From NCBI GenBank assembly GCA_023415835.1, contig JAEZJK010000041.1:1-61035 (forward strand): a stretch of DNA of 61,035 nucleotides, written 5' to 3'. Below are positions 32,072 to 41,385 of the stretch, piece by piece; positions within the stretch are counted from its first letter, which is position 1, and each line of letters starts with the position of its first letter. The notes under the pieces were generated by a model. That model had not been told where the DNA came from, made no database searches, and saw nothing but the letters and a program-made list of their open reading frames with translations. The DNA comes from Bacillota bacterium. GTDB lineage: Bacteria; Bacillota; UBA4882; UBA8346. The position numbers and the translations under genes are program-made.

Positions 32072-33246
32072 AATTGAATGGTCCAACTAACAAAAGCTTC
32101 ATTTACGGATTCTTCATTCAAATGTTGGAGATCGATCCCGAATTCCAGTTGGTTAATTGGAGAGTAGTACTTGATAATACTGCTACGTAATCGGTAACCG
32201 TTTTCCGGCTGTCCATAATCTTTCATCCGATTTAACAAAATTAGGTGATTGGATAGTTGATAGTTTTTTGGTAAAGGTGATAATAAAAACAGATCGACTC
32301 CTTGTGAATTGGGAAGGAACCATTCCCGGTTATTTCCCGAGGAATGAGCCAAACTGGAATAGGAGGGGGCGAAATCCGGCGCGAAATATCCAGCTTTGAT
32401 CTGGAAGGTCCCATTTTTCGCAATTTGTTTTCGGTAACTGACTAGAAATCCGGGAGCCCAGTCAACCACATAATCAGGGTATTTATCCGACTTAAACGAA
32501 TACAGGCCAAGCTCGGCCGCATATGACGCGTTTGAATTGGAGGCTGACCAGTCGACGCTGGCGCTTTTTTCACCGGAGACGCCGAAGGGAACCAGGTTAA
32601 GCCCTAAAACCGAATTCTTATTTGACCAACCAAGCCTTCCAGCTAGGTAATCTTCATTAACCTCGACTTCGTCCGTTCCAGCTAGATATTGGGTATAAAC
32701 CCTAGAATAAAAACCAGCCAGATGGTAATTGCCGAAAGAACGTTGGTAGGCCAAGCCTTCGGCCGGGCTTGAAACAAAATCGGAGATTAAACCGAACGGG
32801 CCGAATGTATACCGAAACCGTCCGAGATAATGAATGCTTTTGGGATGCTCCATCTTTAATAAGGCTTCATCGATTTGGAGCGGGGCAACTACTGGAGAAT
32901 CTAGCGGTATATTATCAGGGTTTAGGCTCTGATAACTCAGGCCCCAGCCTCCTTCGTGCGACATTTTTAGTGAGAATAGCAGATTTTGATTGATAAAAGC
33001 ATCTAAAAATAGATTAAGCTCTTGATTAACTTTGAATAAAGAGATGGAATCGAGATTGGATTCGGTTGCAATGTTAAAGTAGCCACCTAGTTGAAACCGG
33101 CCCCAATTTGCTTCCAGGTTATTAATGCGGTTTGTTAAATCGGACTGGTTCCGGTTAGTGGATTTGTTAACGGCAGTTCCGAAAACAGGGACAGAGGACA
33201 GGCATAAAACGAGCAGAAGGGAACAGAGTGCGATAGTCTTTTTCAA
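32068..33246 (-). CDS. Putative outer-membrane beta-barrel (porin-like) protein
   Basis: A 392-residue exported protein. The Sec signal peptide is MKKTIALCSLLLVLCLSSVPVFG. A short polar, coiled-coil-like stretch follows (QSDLTNRINNLEANW), then GRFQLGGYFNIATES and a long series of alternating polar/aromatic strands (GRFRYTFGPFG, NYHLAGFYSRVYTQYL, YAAELGLYSF, FLVSYRKQI, FQIKAGYFA) ending FVSWTIQF. A C-terminal Phe on an amphipathic strand is the BAM-recognition signature of outer-membrane proteins. TTG 33246 follows AAGGAGG. No SLH domain is present. It implies an outer membrane in this spore-former. Confidence 0.75.
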   Translation of the reverse strand: MKKTIALCSLLLVLCLSSVPVFGTAVNKSTNRNQSDLTNRINNLEANWGRFQLGGYFNIATESNLDSISLFKVNQELNLFLDAFINQNLLFSLKMSHEGGWGLSYQSLNPDNIPLDSPVVAPLQIDEALLKMEHPKSIHYLGRFRYTFGPFGLISDFVSSPAEGLAYQRSFGNYHLAGFYSRVYTQYLAGTDEVEVNEDYLAGRLGWSNKNSVLGLNLVPFGVSGEKSASVDWSASNSNASYAAELGLYSFKSDKYPDYVVDWAPGFLVSYRKQIAKNGTFQIKAGYFAPDFAPSYSSLAHSSGNNREWFLPNSQGVDLFLLSPLPKNYQLSNHLILLNRMKDYGQPENGYRLRSSIIKYYSPINQLEFGIDLQHLNEESVNEAFVSWTIQF

Positions 33247-33352
33247 ATTGTTTCCTCCTTGTTGCTTGAAGTATAGGATGATGATTCTGTTAAGACAATA
33301 AAATACCTGCCTGGTGGATATAATAAAGAAATACCATCACTGCCAAAAAAAG

Positions 33353-33377
33353 AAAGCCGGATTCCCGGCTTTATTTG
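33353..33377. terminator. Hairpin upstream of the porin-like gene
   Basis: Arms AAAGCCGG and CCGGCTTT around ATTC, then ATTTG on the plus strand and TTTCTTTTTTT on the minus strand. On the minus strand it is a good terminator, which would stop read-through from the SASP gene into the porin gene or act within the porin leader. Confidence 0.65.
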
Positions 33378-33504
33378 ATGATTATTAAATACGGCATTTC
33401 CCTATGCTTGGGTCAGTAAGGGGTCAAGTAGCGGAGTGCCAGTTTTGAACCGGCGGAAACTTTAAACTTTTGTTTTATTATATTGAACTAAAGGTTAGAA
33501 TGTG

Positions 33505-33536
33505 AATAAAAGGTTAGGGGACTAGCCCCTAACCTT
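33505..33536 (-). terminator. Terminator overlapping the SASP stop codon
   Basis: The minus strand reads AAGGTTAGGGG, a short loop, CCCCTAACCTTTTATT. The first arm contains the SASP stop codon TAG (33529-33531). Confidence 0.75.
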
Positions 33537-33717
33537 GCCGGGATAATAGCTGTTCCGCTTTTTCAATTAAACCGCGGACTATTAAGCCGGCTTCGCGGGT
33601 GGTGATGTTTCCATAGTCGTAATTGTCGTTTTCTACCTGGATCCGGTCGGCAAACCCCAATTCTTTAGCGATCTCATATTTTACCTGATCGGAAACGATG
33701 CTGCCACGACGACTCAA
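33529..33717 (-). CDS. Small acid-soluble spore protein, alpha/beta type
   Basis: A 62-residue SASP. These coat and protect spore DNA and are digested by GPR at germination. The signature appears as VKYEIAKELGF (GPR cleavage region, with Y for the usual T/S before E-I-A) and GNITTREAGLIVRGLIEKAEQLL. The insert between them is closer to the SspF-like group. TTG 33717 follows GGGGGTG. It is a monocistronic gene with a terminator that starts inside the stop codon. It directly supports endospore formation. Confidence 0.9.
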   Translation of the reverse strand: MSRRGSIVSDQVKYEIAKELGFADRIQVENDNYDYGNITTREAGLIVRGLIEKAEQLLSRQG

Positions 33718-33939
33718 GTTTTCACCCCCTAGCCGAAGCCAGGTACAAGCAGCCCGGGATCAGGATCTTATACCGGCTTCATTGCTAGTTTTTACGAAAA
33801 AAACGATTTTAATAAATAATCCTATTTTCAGTTTGATACATTTCTTCAGTTAAAAAATATGCATGAATTATATTTTGATAAATTAAAATATGTTATAATA
33901 AGTTCGGATTTCTGTTATTGAGGGGAGTAATAAACAGCA

Positions 33940-35301
33940 ATGAAAAACCTCTATTTTGTTGGCATCGGTGGTGCCCGGCTAAGTGGACTGGCCAAGTTAT
34001 ATCAAGATCGCGGTTATACTATTACCGGGTCGGACGCTCACCAGTCGAACTCCGTTCAAAACCTTATTAATAGAGGAATTAAGGTATTTATCGGACATGA
34101 CCCCGCTAATATTGAAGGCGCCGATTTGGTAGTATATACTAATGCAGTCGGAAATGACAATCCAGAAGTAGAAGCGGCTAAAGAAAAGGCAATACCTATA
34201 ATTGAAGGGGCGGAACTTTTAGGGAAACTCATGGCCGAGGTCGGGCAAGGGATAGCGATTGCCGGGACACACGGTAAGACAACTACTTCGGCAATGACCG
34301 CCCTGGTGTTAACAGCGGGTGGAGTTGACCCGACCGTATTAATTGGCGGAGAGATCGAAGCCTTTCAGGGAAATCATCGTTCCGGTAAATCAAAGTATAT
34401 GGTAGTAGAAGCATGCGAATTCAAAAGGTCGTTTTTACATCTTCGTCCTTCTATGGAGTTAATAACTAATATCGATTGGGATCATCCGGACTGTTTTCCA
34501 ACTATGAAAGACGTGATTAAAACCTTTACCGATTTTGTGGAGTTGCTTCCGAAAGATGGCACCTTAATTCTTTGGGGAGATGACCCTAACACCTATAGCC
34601 TACAAAAAAAAATTAGGGGAAAGGCGGTAACATTCGGTTATCAGCCCCAATTTGACTGGGCGATAGCTGATTATCGCACTATCGAACCTTTGGGAATTGC
34701 CGCGCGGATTAATTATAAAGGTAATAATCAAGGAGAGCTTCGGTTAAAGGTTCCCGGCCGCCATAATTTACAAAATGCGGTGGGCGCTTTGGCAATTGCC
34801 TCGGAATTAGGGGTTGATTACAATATAATAATCGAAGCATTAGCCGAATTTACCGGAGTCAAGCGCAGGTTTCAAATCAAGGGGGATTATCACGGCGCAA
34901 TGGTTGTTGACGACTATGCCCACCATCCGGGGGCTGTTAAGGCCACTTTGGCAACAGTCCGGCAAGCTTTCAAAGGGCGGGTCTGGTGTGTATTTCAGCC
35001 ACATTTATATAGCAGGACAAAATTTTTATTAGACGAGTTCTCTAAGTCATTCAATGACTCTGATATTCTTGTTTTAGCCGATATTTATCCGGCTCGGGAA
35101 GCCGACCCCGGGGACATTTCCAGCCAAAACCTTGCAGATAAAGCGGAACATTTTCATACCGATGTCCGTTATCTCGGGGATTTTGATTCGATAGTTAATC
35201 ACTTAGCTAGGCATGCCCGGCAGGGTGACTTGATCATTACTATGGGAGCGGGAAATATTTATGAAGTTGGAGAAAGATTATTATCTAACATAATAATTTG
35301 A
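33940..35301 (+). CDS. murC: UDP-N-acetylmuramate--L-alanine ligase
   Basis: A 453-residue Mur ligase that adds L-Ala to UDP-MurNAc in peptidoglycan synthesis. N-terminal UDP-binding loop FVGIGGARLSGLA, ATP loop AGTHGKTTTSAM (about 107-118), VVEACEFKRSFL, NIDWDHPDCF, then DDYAHHPGAVKATL and FQPHLYSRTK, all MurC-type. The nucleotide loop is Gly-Gly-Ala-Arg-Leu-Ser-Gly where Gly-Met is usual, a small oddity also possible in clostridial MurC forms. ATG 33940 follows GAGGGGAG. It lies apart from any other mur gene and is followed by a terminator. Confidence 0.92.
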   Translation: MKNLYFVGIGGARLSGLAKLYQDRGYTITGSDAHQSNSVQNLINRGIKVFIGHDPANIEGADLVVYTNAVGNDNPEVEAAKEKAIPIIEGAELLGKLMAEVGQGIAIAGTHGKTTTSAMTALVLTAGGVDPTVLIGGEIEAFQGNHRSGKSKYMVVEACEFKRSFLHLRPSMELITNIDWDHPDCFPTMKDVIKTFTDFVELLPKDGTLILWGDDPNTYSLQKKIRGKAVTFGYQPQFDWAIADYRTIEPLGIAARINYKGNNQGELRLKVPGRHNLQNAVGALAIASELGVDYNIIIEALAEFTGVKRRFQIKGDYHGAMVVDDYAHHPGAVKATLATVRQAFKGRVWCVFQPHLYSRTKFLLDEFSKSFNDSDILVLADIYPAREADPGDISSQNLADKAEHFHTDVRYLGDFDSIVNHLARHARQGDLIITMGAGNIYEVGERLLSNIII

Positions 35302-35320
35302 TTAATGTTTAATGAAACAC

Positions 35321-35349
35321 AAAAAAGCCTGCTACGTCAGGCTTTTTTT
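35321..35349. terminator. Bidirectional terminator between murC and the convergent gene
   Basis: Arms AAAAAAGCCTG and CAGGCTTTTTTT around CTACGT. It serves murC and the minus-strand gene that ends at 35359. Confidence 0.9.
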
Positions 35350-35358
35350 GGTGAGCAG

Positions 35359-35691
35359 TTATAGTTGGATGATTAACATCCCGTCTTCATACTCAAATTC
35401 GTATCGCTTGTCTTCGATAGGTATTTGAAACCGGTTTAAAAATTTTTTTGCTACTACCATTTTAGTAGTTTGACCTTGGATTTTAAATGAATCAGGTGTA
35501 GGTTCGTTAACTGGTAAGATACCCATTTTTTTTACTTCTGGATCAAAAAATAATTCTACAAAATTTATATCATTTAGATATTTTTCGACCACTGGTTTGT
35601 AAAAAGCGAATCTACCTTTACGATTGATTCCGATTGTTTTAGATGTCGCACCCTTTTTGGGTCTTTCCTTTTGAAATTTTATAAAAGCCAA
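35359..35691 (-). CDS. Conserved hypothetical protein, 110 residues
   Basis: A small basic protein. SKTIGINRKGRFAFYKPVVEKYL is followed by FVELFFDPEVKKMGILPV, a D-SFKIQ strand and an IPIEDKRYEFEYEDGMLII end. This looks like a family of small beta-rich hypothetical proteins (pattern I-S-K-x-G-R-F-x-F-x-K-P) that I recall from anaerobes and archaea; the fold may be AbrB-like, but that is a guess. TTG 35691 follows GGGGGGA. It has no signal peptide or membrane segment and no informative neighbour. Confidence 0.65.
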   Translation of the reverse strand: MAFIKFQKERPKKGATSKTIGINRKGRFAFYKPVVEKYLNDINFVELFFDPEVKKMGILPVNEPTPDSFKIQGQTTKMVVAKKFLNRFQIPIEDKRYEFEYEDGMLIIQL

Positions 35692-36170
35692 GAAAATCCC
35701 CCCTCTCCATGTTTGTACTTATTCAACAATTGTTACTAATATTCCTGCTGAAAAACAGAAATTTAAATAAAAAAATATAAAACCGCATTAAAACGAAAAT
35801 AACTGCTCAGTTCAGAAAAATAAAGGAAATTACCTTAAAAAGCCGTTATATAATGGCAACATATTTAATAAATGATCGGTTTAGGATAAAAAACATGGAG
35901 AGCACCTAAGTTAAGTAATATTCATTTCCCCTGCAAAAACCGGCAAAAATATCTTAAAACCATTTTTACTTGGATTTCAAAATCAGATCCTTGGCTCTTT
36001 TCTTCCTTCTAATGCAGGAATTTAGGACTTTTTTTAGAATTGAATGATTTTAATGAAAGGGTTAGCTTGATTGAGTTTAAAGTAATTATCTTAGTTAATG
36101 GTTGTCAATTTAAGGTTTTAGGGTGGAGTTTTATGCTGTAAGAGAATACTAACAAATTACGGGAGGGGCA
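35692..36170. other. Gene-free divergent region
   Basis: A 479-base A+T-rich stretch between divergent genes. I see no coding frame, hairpin or repeat of note; it should contain promoters for both sides but none stood out. Confidence 0.5.
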
Positions 36171-36818
36171 ATGAGGTATCAATATGTCATTTTTGATCTA
36201 GATAATACTCTTTATCCTAAGGAATCCGGATTATTAAATCAGGTAGACCGGCAGATTGATCAGTTTATTAACCGGAAGTTAGGAATCCCTGAATCGAAGA
36301 TCCCAAAGTTGCGTAACGAGTATTGGAAAAAGTACGGGACTACTTTGGGAGGGGTGGTTGCCTGCCACCGAACCGATCCTGAGGAATATATCAACTATAC
36401 TTATAATGTAAAAGTATCTGATTATTTAAAGCCGGATCCGGCTTTAGTTAAGGTTTTGAGTGAATTGAAAATGAAAAAGGCCGTTTTCAGTAATAGCCCT
36501 TTAAAATATGTGGAGGAAGTTTTAGAAGTATTGCAAATCCGGGGATTTTTTGAAAAAATCTTTGATATTCATTTTTGCAACTATTTAGGAAAGCCTAATC
36601 ATTCCAGTTATTTTAAGGTTTTAGCGGATTTAGGGGTTGACGGGAAGGAATGCCTATTCATTGATGACACTCCGGTAAACGTTTTAGGCGGGGAAGAGGC
36701 TGGGATGGCATCGATTTTATTGGGAAGCGCTCTCACACATAATATCAAATGGAGCATTTCGGACTTAACGGAACTACCATCGTTGATTCCAAAAATTCAA
36801 GATCAATTAACAGCTTAA
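36171..36818 (+). CDS. HAD hydrolase, pyrimidine 5'-nucleotidase-like
   Basis: A 215-residue HAD superfamily phosphatase. Motif I FDLDNTLYP (nucleophile and acid Asp), motif II AVFSNSP, motif III Lys in LGKPN and motif IV CLFIDDTPVN are all present. The start YVIFDLDNTLYPKESGL and the helical cap fit the pyrimidine 5'-nucleotidase (SDT1-like) group rather than phosphoglycolate phosphatases. ATG 36171 follows GGGAGGGG. It ends overlapping the convergent small gene by four bases. Confidence 0.88.
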   Translation: MRYQYVIFDLDNTLYPKESGLLNQVDRQIDQFINRKLGIPESKIPKLRNEYWKKYGTTLGGVVACHRTDPEEYINYTYNVKVSDYLKPDPALVKVLSELKMKKAVFSNSPLKYVEEVLEVLQIRGFFEKIFDIHFCNYLGKPNHSSYFKVLADLGVDGKECLFIDDTPVNVLGGEEAGMASILLGSALTHNIKWSISDLTELPSLIPKIQDQLTA

Positions 36819-37102
36819 AGGCATTTTAATTTTTTGACCAATTGCCTAAATCGACGTTTCTTTCCTTCGGCTAGCGATTGGTCAATTTGTTTTAATATTT
36901 CGGCTTTTTCTTGTTCGCGTTTAAAACCTGCAAACCAGAGGGATAATTCGAAATCTATTAAGAATTGATCGGTTTGATTTGGTTTTAGGCTGCTTGTTTC
37001 TTCAATGACACTAAGGTAAGATCCTGAGGATGAACGCTCGGGGAAGTACAAAGTTAAATAGATGGGGGTTGCTCTTTCTAAATAAAGGTGTTCCAAGATC
37101 AA
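36815..37102 (-). CDS. Small hypothetical protein, 95 residues
   Basis: The N-terminal half is beta-like (YLTLYFPERSSSGSYLSVIEE); the C-terminal half is helical and basic (AEILKQIDQSLAEGKKRRFRQLVKKL). That helix loosely resembles the IDEAL motif (I-D-x-(A/S)-L-x3-(D/K)-x2-x-F-x2-L) found in Bacillus proteins such as YpiB, but the match is weak. TTG start with only a poor ribosome binding site. It is convergent with the HAD gene. Confidence 0.5.
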   Translation of the reverse strand: MILEHLYLERATPIYLTLYFPERSSSGSYLSVIEETSSLKPNQTDQFLIDFELSLWFAGFKREQEKAEILKQIDQSLAEGKKRRFRQLVKKLKCL

Positions 37103-37211
37103 CCTGTTTGGTTTTGATCCTTAGTTTTAAAAGAAGCGGGGGCATACCGGAGCTGATAATGTACTTAATGATTCCGGTTATTGGTATAATATTGATAAAG
37201 GAGTGATGGTT

Positions 37212-38324
37212 GTGAAGGATCCAAGATTGGGAAAAATGGCGGAAGGGTTAATTAATTATTCAGTAAGGCTACAACCAGGCGAGAAGATTTTGATTGAAGT
37301 GATTGATGCCGGTACACCTCTGGCATTGGCAGTGGTAAAAGAAGCTTATAAGGTTGGCGGAGTTCCATTTACTATGGTTAGGAATAAACAACTTGACCGT
37401 CAAATCATGCTGGGGGCTACCAGAGAACAATTGGATAAAATGGCTGAATATGAACTTGTTCAAATGAAGGAGATGGCTGCCTACATCGGTATCCGGGCGG
37501 CTGAAAACGCTAATGAAACAGCCGATGTCCCCGGTGATAAACACCAATCATATATGAAACATTACTCCCGCCCGGTTGTGGAAGAAAGAGTCAATCATAC
37601 AAAATGGTGTATTATGCGTTATCCTAACCCTTCCATGGCGCAATCCGCCAATATGAGCACCGAAGCGTTTGAAGATTTCTATTTTGATGTTTGTACTTTA
37701 GACTACCGTAAAATGGCCCGGGCAATGGAACCATTGAAGGAATTAATGGAAAAAACCGATCAGGTACGTTTGACCGGACAGGATACTGATCTGTCATTTT
37801 CAATTAAAGGGCTTCCGGCTATTCCTTGTGCTGGTCAAATGAACATCCCTGATGGCGAAATTTTTACAGCTCCGGTCCGTGATTCCGTAAATGGGGTTAT
37901 TACTTATAATACTCCTGCGGTATACCAAGGGCTAACTTATGAACGGATTAGGCTGGAATTTAAGAACGGAAAAATAATTAAAGCTACCAGTAATGAGACT
38001 GAGAAGCTTAATCAAGTATTGAATACGGATGAGGGCGCCCGGTTTGTTGGCGAATTTTCAATCGGGGTTAATCCGTACATTTTAAAACCGATGAAGGATA
38101 CTTTGTTTGATGAAAAAATTAGCGGTAGTATCCATTTTACTCCGGGTCAAGCTTACGAGGAGTGTGATAATGGCAACCGTTCCGCTATTCACTGGGACTT
38201 GGTGCTGATCCAGCAACCGGAATACAGTGGAGGAGAGATTTATTTCGATGGTAAATTGATTCGTAAAGACGGGCGGTTTACCCTTCCTGAACTCCAAGGG
38301 CTTAATCCTGAGAATTTAAAATAA
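37212..38324 (+). CDS. Aminopeptidase, peptidase family M29
   Basis: A 370-residue M29 metallo-aminopeptidase (thermophilic aminopeptidase T/AmpS family), which removes N-terminal residues using a two-metal centre. Metal-binding region candidates: IPDGEIFTAPV, GEFSIGVNP, GSIHFTPGQAY and SAIHWDLVLI, plus the final GGEIYFDGKLI. GTG 37212 is eight bases from AAGGAG; GTG 37203 and ATG 37206 are too close. It is a single gene with a terminator downstream. Confidence 0.92.
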   Translation: MKDPRLGKMAEGLINYSVRLQPGEKILIEVIDAGTPLALAVVKEAYKVGGVPFTMVRNKQLDRQIMLGATREQLDKMAEYELVQMKEMAAYIGIRAAENANETADVPGDKHQSYMKHYSRPVVEERVNHTKWCIMRYPNPSMAQSANMSTEAFEDFYFDVCTLDYRKMARAMEPLKELMEKTDQVRLTGQDTDLSFSIKGLPAIPCAGQMNIPDGEIFTAPVRDSVNGVITYNTPAVYQGLTYERIRLEFKNGKIIKATSNETEKLNQVLNTDEGARFVGEFSIGVNPYILKPMKDTLFDEKISGSIHFTPGQAYEECDNGNRSAIHWDLVLIQQPEYSGGEIYFDGKLIRKDGRFTLPELQGLNPENLK

Positions 38325-38400
38325 ATCGGGAAATAGGCCGGCGTTTAAACTTTATCTTTGAAAGATGCTAGATAAATTTAGCTTGGCATCTAAACATAAA

Positions 38401-38433
38401 ACCCTGCCTATTTGGCAGGATTTTTTATTTTTT
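38401..38433 (+). terminator. Terminator of the M29 peptidase gene
   Basis: Arms CCTGCC and GGCAGG around TATTT, then ATTTTTTATTTTTT. The rest of the 38325-38609 gap is A+T-rich with no gene seen. Confidence 0.85.
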
Positions 38434-38609
38434 GGTTGAAATTTATTTTATTCTGGAAATAAGGTTCTTTTTAGTGACTTCCACATAATCAATTTTGATA
38501 AATTTATGTTTAAACACGATAGATAGTAATTTGTGCCGGAATAGTCTGTCGGAATATTGCGTACAATTAAAAAATACTGGAATTATCAAACTTACTTGGA
38601 TTGAATCCT

Positions 38610-38849
38610 TTAGGTATTATTACTTAAATTTATAACCATCGAAAATTCGGTACCGGCTTTATCGGCTTCGCGGTAAATTGCCCTTAACCCGTCCCAAATC
38701 CGTTCCGGAGATTCGCTGTAAAGGTAGGTGCTCATATTGCCTGTTTCAAACTTGACACCCGTTTCTTTTAAGGATTGAATCGCTCGATTTACTATTTTAT
38801 CTGAAGTAAGGGTCTCTAGTGGGAATAGAGAGACTTCACATGTTAACAA
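38610..38849 (-). CDS. MTH1187/YkoF-type thiamine-binding family protein
   Basis: A protein of about 79 residues with the ferredoxin-like fold pattern of the MTH1187 family: CEVSLFPLETL, VNRAIQSLKETGVKFETGNMSTYL and a final TEFSMVINL strand. Family members bind thiamine or its pyrimidine. TTG 38849 is eight bases after GGAGG; the ATG at 38864 lies inside that site. No thi gene is nearby. Confidence 0.8.
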   Translation of the reverse strand: MLTCEVSLFPLETLTSDKIVNRAIQSLKETGVKFETGNMSTYLYSESPERIWDGLRAIYREADKAGTEFSMVINLSNNT

Positions 38850-38984
38850 TGTTTCAACCTCCATCTCCGAAAATTATGTTATTATAATATCCGGGCGCGT
38901 AAGGTTTAAACTTAAAGATTGCGGTAATTATAGAAGTTTTTGACATCCAAAATCGGCTAACAGTAAAGGCTGGTACAAAAAGAG

Positions 38985-40037
38985 ATGCGAGTTATACCGA
39001 TTGAAAATGTTAAACCTGGGATGAAATTAGCACGAGCAATTTTTAGGGATCAAGACGGTAAAATTTTACTGCTTCCTAAGGTTGTATTAAAACAGTCTTA
39101 TATTCAAAAAATCAAGGATTTAAAATATCAGTTCATTTACATCATGGATCCCGAAGACGAGGAGCGGGATATATCAAATCTGGATCCTATCAAAGAAGAG
39201 ACTTTATTTCAGGCTAGGGGATTAATTAAGAAATATTTTACTCTTTTAAAACAGAATAAAAGCATTGATATAGCCGAGATCAAGTCGGTAATCGGGGATA
39301 TAGTAGACCAGATCATAAGAAACCCTAATATAGTATACAATATGGTAGATATCCGTTCCCACGATAATTACACTTATGCCCATTCGGTTAATGTATGCGT
39401 GATTTCGGTAATGGTCGGTATTGCGCTTAACCTAAACCGTAAGCAATTGGAAACACTGGGAATCGGCGCTTTGTTGCATGATATTGGCAAAATATTAATT
39501 GACAATGAAATTTTAAATAAACCGGCCAAATTAGAACCGAATGAATCAGAATTGGTCCGGAAGCATGCCAAAGACGGCTATGAATTAATAAAACAGAAAA
39601 CAAACATTAATTTTCTCTCGTCTCATATCGTGTTTCAACATCATGAAAGGGAAGACGGTTCCGGGTATCCTCGCGGCCTAACCAGGAAACGGATTCATCA
39701 CTTTTCTAAAATAGTGGCGGTTGCTGATACCTATGATGCGATGACCTCTAACCGGGTTTACCAAAAAGAGATCACCTCCCAACAAGCTATTGAGGAAATT
39801 AAGTTTGAAGCTGGCCGCAAGTTTGATCCGGAAGTGGTTGAGGCTTTTTTACAGGTAGTGGCTCCATTCCCGGTTGGTAGCATGTTGATTTTTGAAAATG
39901 GCGATAAGGCTGTAGTAAAATCGGTTTCCAGGTTGGAATGCCTGGTCGAAATGATTGAAGGCCCAGGTTGCGGGAATACTTTTAACCTCTACCATCATCC
40001 CAACCGTAAAGTTGATAAAGTTTATTTAAGTATTTAG
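38985..40037 (+). CDS. HD-GYP domain cyclic di-GMP phosphodiesterase
   Basis: A 350-residue cytosolic HD-GYP protein that should hydrolyse c-di-GMP to GMP. N-terminal part (1-70) is a small beta domain common in this group (IPIENVKPGMKLARAIF). The HD-GYP domain (about 110-290) shows the HD pair in ALLHDIGKILI, QHHEREDGSGYPRGL (GYP motif intact) and VAVADTYDAMTSNRVY. The C-terminal 60 residues (PFPVGSMLIFENGDKAVV) are paralogous to the tail of the broken gene at 127-553. ATG 38985; no strong ribosome binding site (AAAGAG). Confidence 0.92.
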   Translation: MRVIPIENVKPGMKLARAIFRDQDGKILLLPKVVLKQSYIQKIKDLKYQFIYIMDPEDEERDISNLDPIKEETLFQARGLIKKYFTLLKQNKSIDIAEIKSVIGDIVDQIIRNPNIVYNMVDIRSHDNYTYAHSVNVCVISVMVGIALNLNRKQLETLGIGALLHDIGKILIDNEILNKPAKLEPNESELVRKHAKDGYELIKQKTNINFLSSHIVFQHHEREDGSGYPRGLTRKRIHHFSKIVAVADTYDAMTSNRVYQKEITSQQAIEEIKFEAGRKFDPEVVEAFLQVVAPFPVGSMLIFENGDKAVVKSVSRLECLVEMIEGPGCGNTFNLYHHPNRKVDKVYLSI

Positions 40038-40200
40038 GTTAATATGCGTAGGTTAATTTTTATGAAGGAGGCCTAATAGTAGCCTTGTTATTGCAGGAAA
40101 TTTTATCCTATTGTCAAATAATCTAAATTGGTTCTGGGTTAACTGATTCTAATAACCAATGGTTATTAAAGGTAAAAAGGTAATGTTAAGAGGTGCCATT

Positions 40201-41385
40201 GTGGCCAAAGAATATACGGATATTCTGATCTTGTCAGCCAGTTACGGCGGGGGTCATAACCAAGTGGCCCGAGCCTTAACCCAGGAGCTCCAACTTCAAG
40301 CCCCGGGGCTCAAAATTACTACAATTGATTTTTGTGATTTACTTTTTCCCCTGATCAACCGAATTAGCCAATTTAGCTATACCCAAAGCATCCGGCATTT
40401 TCCTGTCGGTTATGCGCTCTACTATCAAGCGACCGGTAATATTTCCCCCGACTCTTTCTGGCAGCGAAGATTAAACCGGATGGGATATAGCGAATTAATA
40501 ATGTTGGTTAATCGGTTGGAACCAAGAGTAATCGTCTCCGCTTTTCCTTTACCTGCCGGTGTGCTTTCGCAAATGAAAGAGTCCGGGGTCCTGAATGTAC
40601 CGGTGGTTACGGTTATTACCGATATGTGTGTCCATAGTCAGTGGATTCACCCCAAAACCGACCTTTATTTGGTAGGATCGCCCGAGGTTGCTGTAGGGTT
40701 GGAAAAACGCGGTGTTGCAAAAGAGAAGGTTGCTATCACTGGGATTCCGATTTTACCGGCTTTTAAACAAGATATCAATGGGGAAAAGGTTAGGCGGCAA
40801 TTTGGTTTGGATTCCGGCGCGAAAGTGGTTTTATTCATGGGGGGTAATGACGGGATTTTTGGGATTAACCATTTTAGTTTTTTGTTACGAGATTTACCTC
40901 CAAATGTTCAATCAGTGATCATTACTGGTTTGAATCAGGATTTATATGACCGGTTACAATCGAATAGTTATCATAAATACCGGATCCGGACTTTTAAATA
41001 TGTCGACGACATCGCCGGTTTGATGAAAAGCAGCGACCTATTGGTTACCAAGGCTGGGGGGGTGACAATTTCCGAAGCCCTAGCCGCAGAATTACCGATG
41101 ATTATCTTCAAACCAACTCCCGGACATGAGGAAGCCAACACCGACTACCTAGCAAAACATCGGGCGGCTTTAGTGGTTAAAGGAGAACGGAGCTTAAAAA
41201 AGGTAATTAATCGGATGATTACTGATGAGGATTTTCATCAATTTTTCAGCCGTAATTGTTTAAAAATCGCTACTCCTGATTCGGCGGAAAACGGGGCCCG
41301 CCTGATTTTAAAGCTGTTGACCCCTTCTACCCGTCTCTTTAGGGATTGTCAAGAACCTCTTGCGAGGAGAGAGATTCATGCCTAA
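40201..41385 (+). CDS. MGDG synthase/UgtP family glycosyltransferase
   Basis: A GT28-type glycosyltransferase of about 394 residues that transfers a sugar from a UDP donor, usually to diacylglycerol. The N-terminal MGDG_synth domain begins LSASYGGGHNQVARAL; the C-terminal domain has VLFMGGNDGIFG, IRTFKYVDDIAGLMKSSDLLVTKAGGVTISEALA and a FKPTPGHEEANTDYL donor-binding region. GTG 40201 follows AAGAGGTG; in-frame ATGs at 40159 and 40183 are alternatives. It overlaps the next gene by eight bases and heads a four-gene envelope set. Confidence 0.88.
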   Translation: MAKEYTDILILSASYGGGHNQVARALTQELQLQAPGLKITTIDFCDLLFPLINRISQFSYTQSIRHFPVGYALYYQATGNISPDSFWQRRLNRMGYSELIMLVNRLEPRVIVSAFPLPAGVLSQMKESGVLNVPVVTVITDMCVHSQWIHPKTDLYLVGSPEVAVGLEKRGVAKEKVAITGIPILPAFKQDINGEKVRRQFGLDSGAKVVLFMGGNDGIFGINHFSFLLRDLPPNVQSVIITGLNQDLYDRLQSNSYHKYRIRTFKYVDDIAGLMKSSDLLVTKAGGVTISEALAAELPMIIFKPTPGHEEANTDYLAKHRAALVVKGERSLKKVINRMITDEDFHQFFSRNCLKIATPDSAENGARLILKLLTPSTRLFRDCQEPLARREIHA

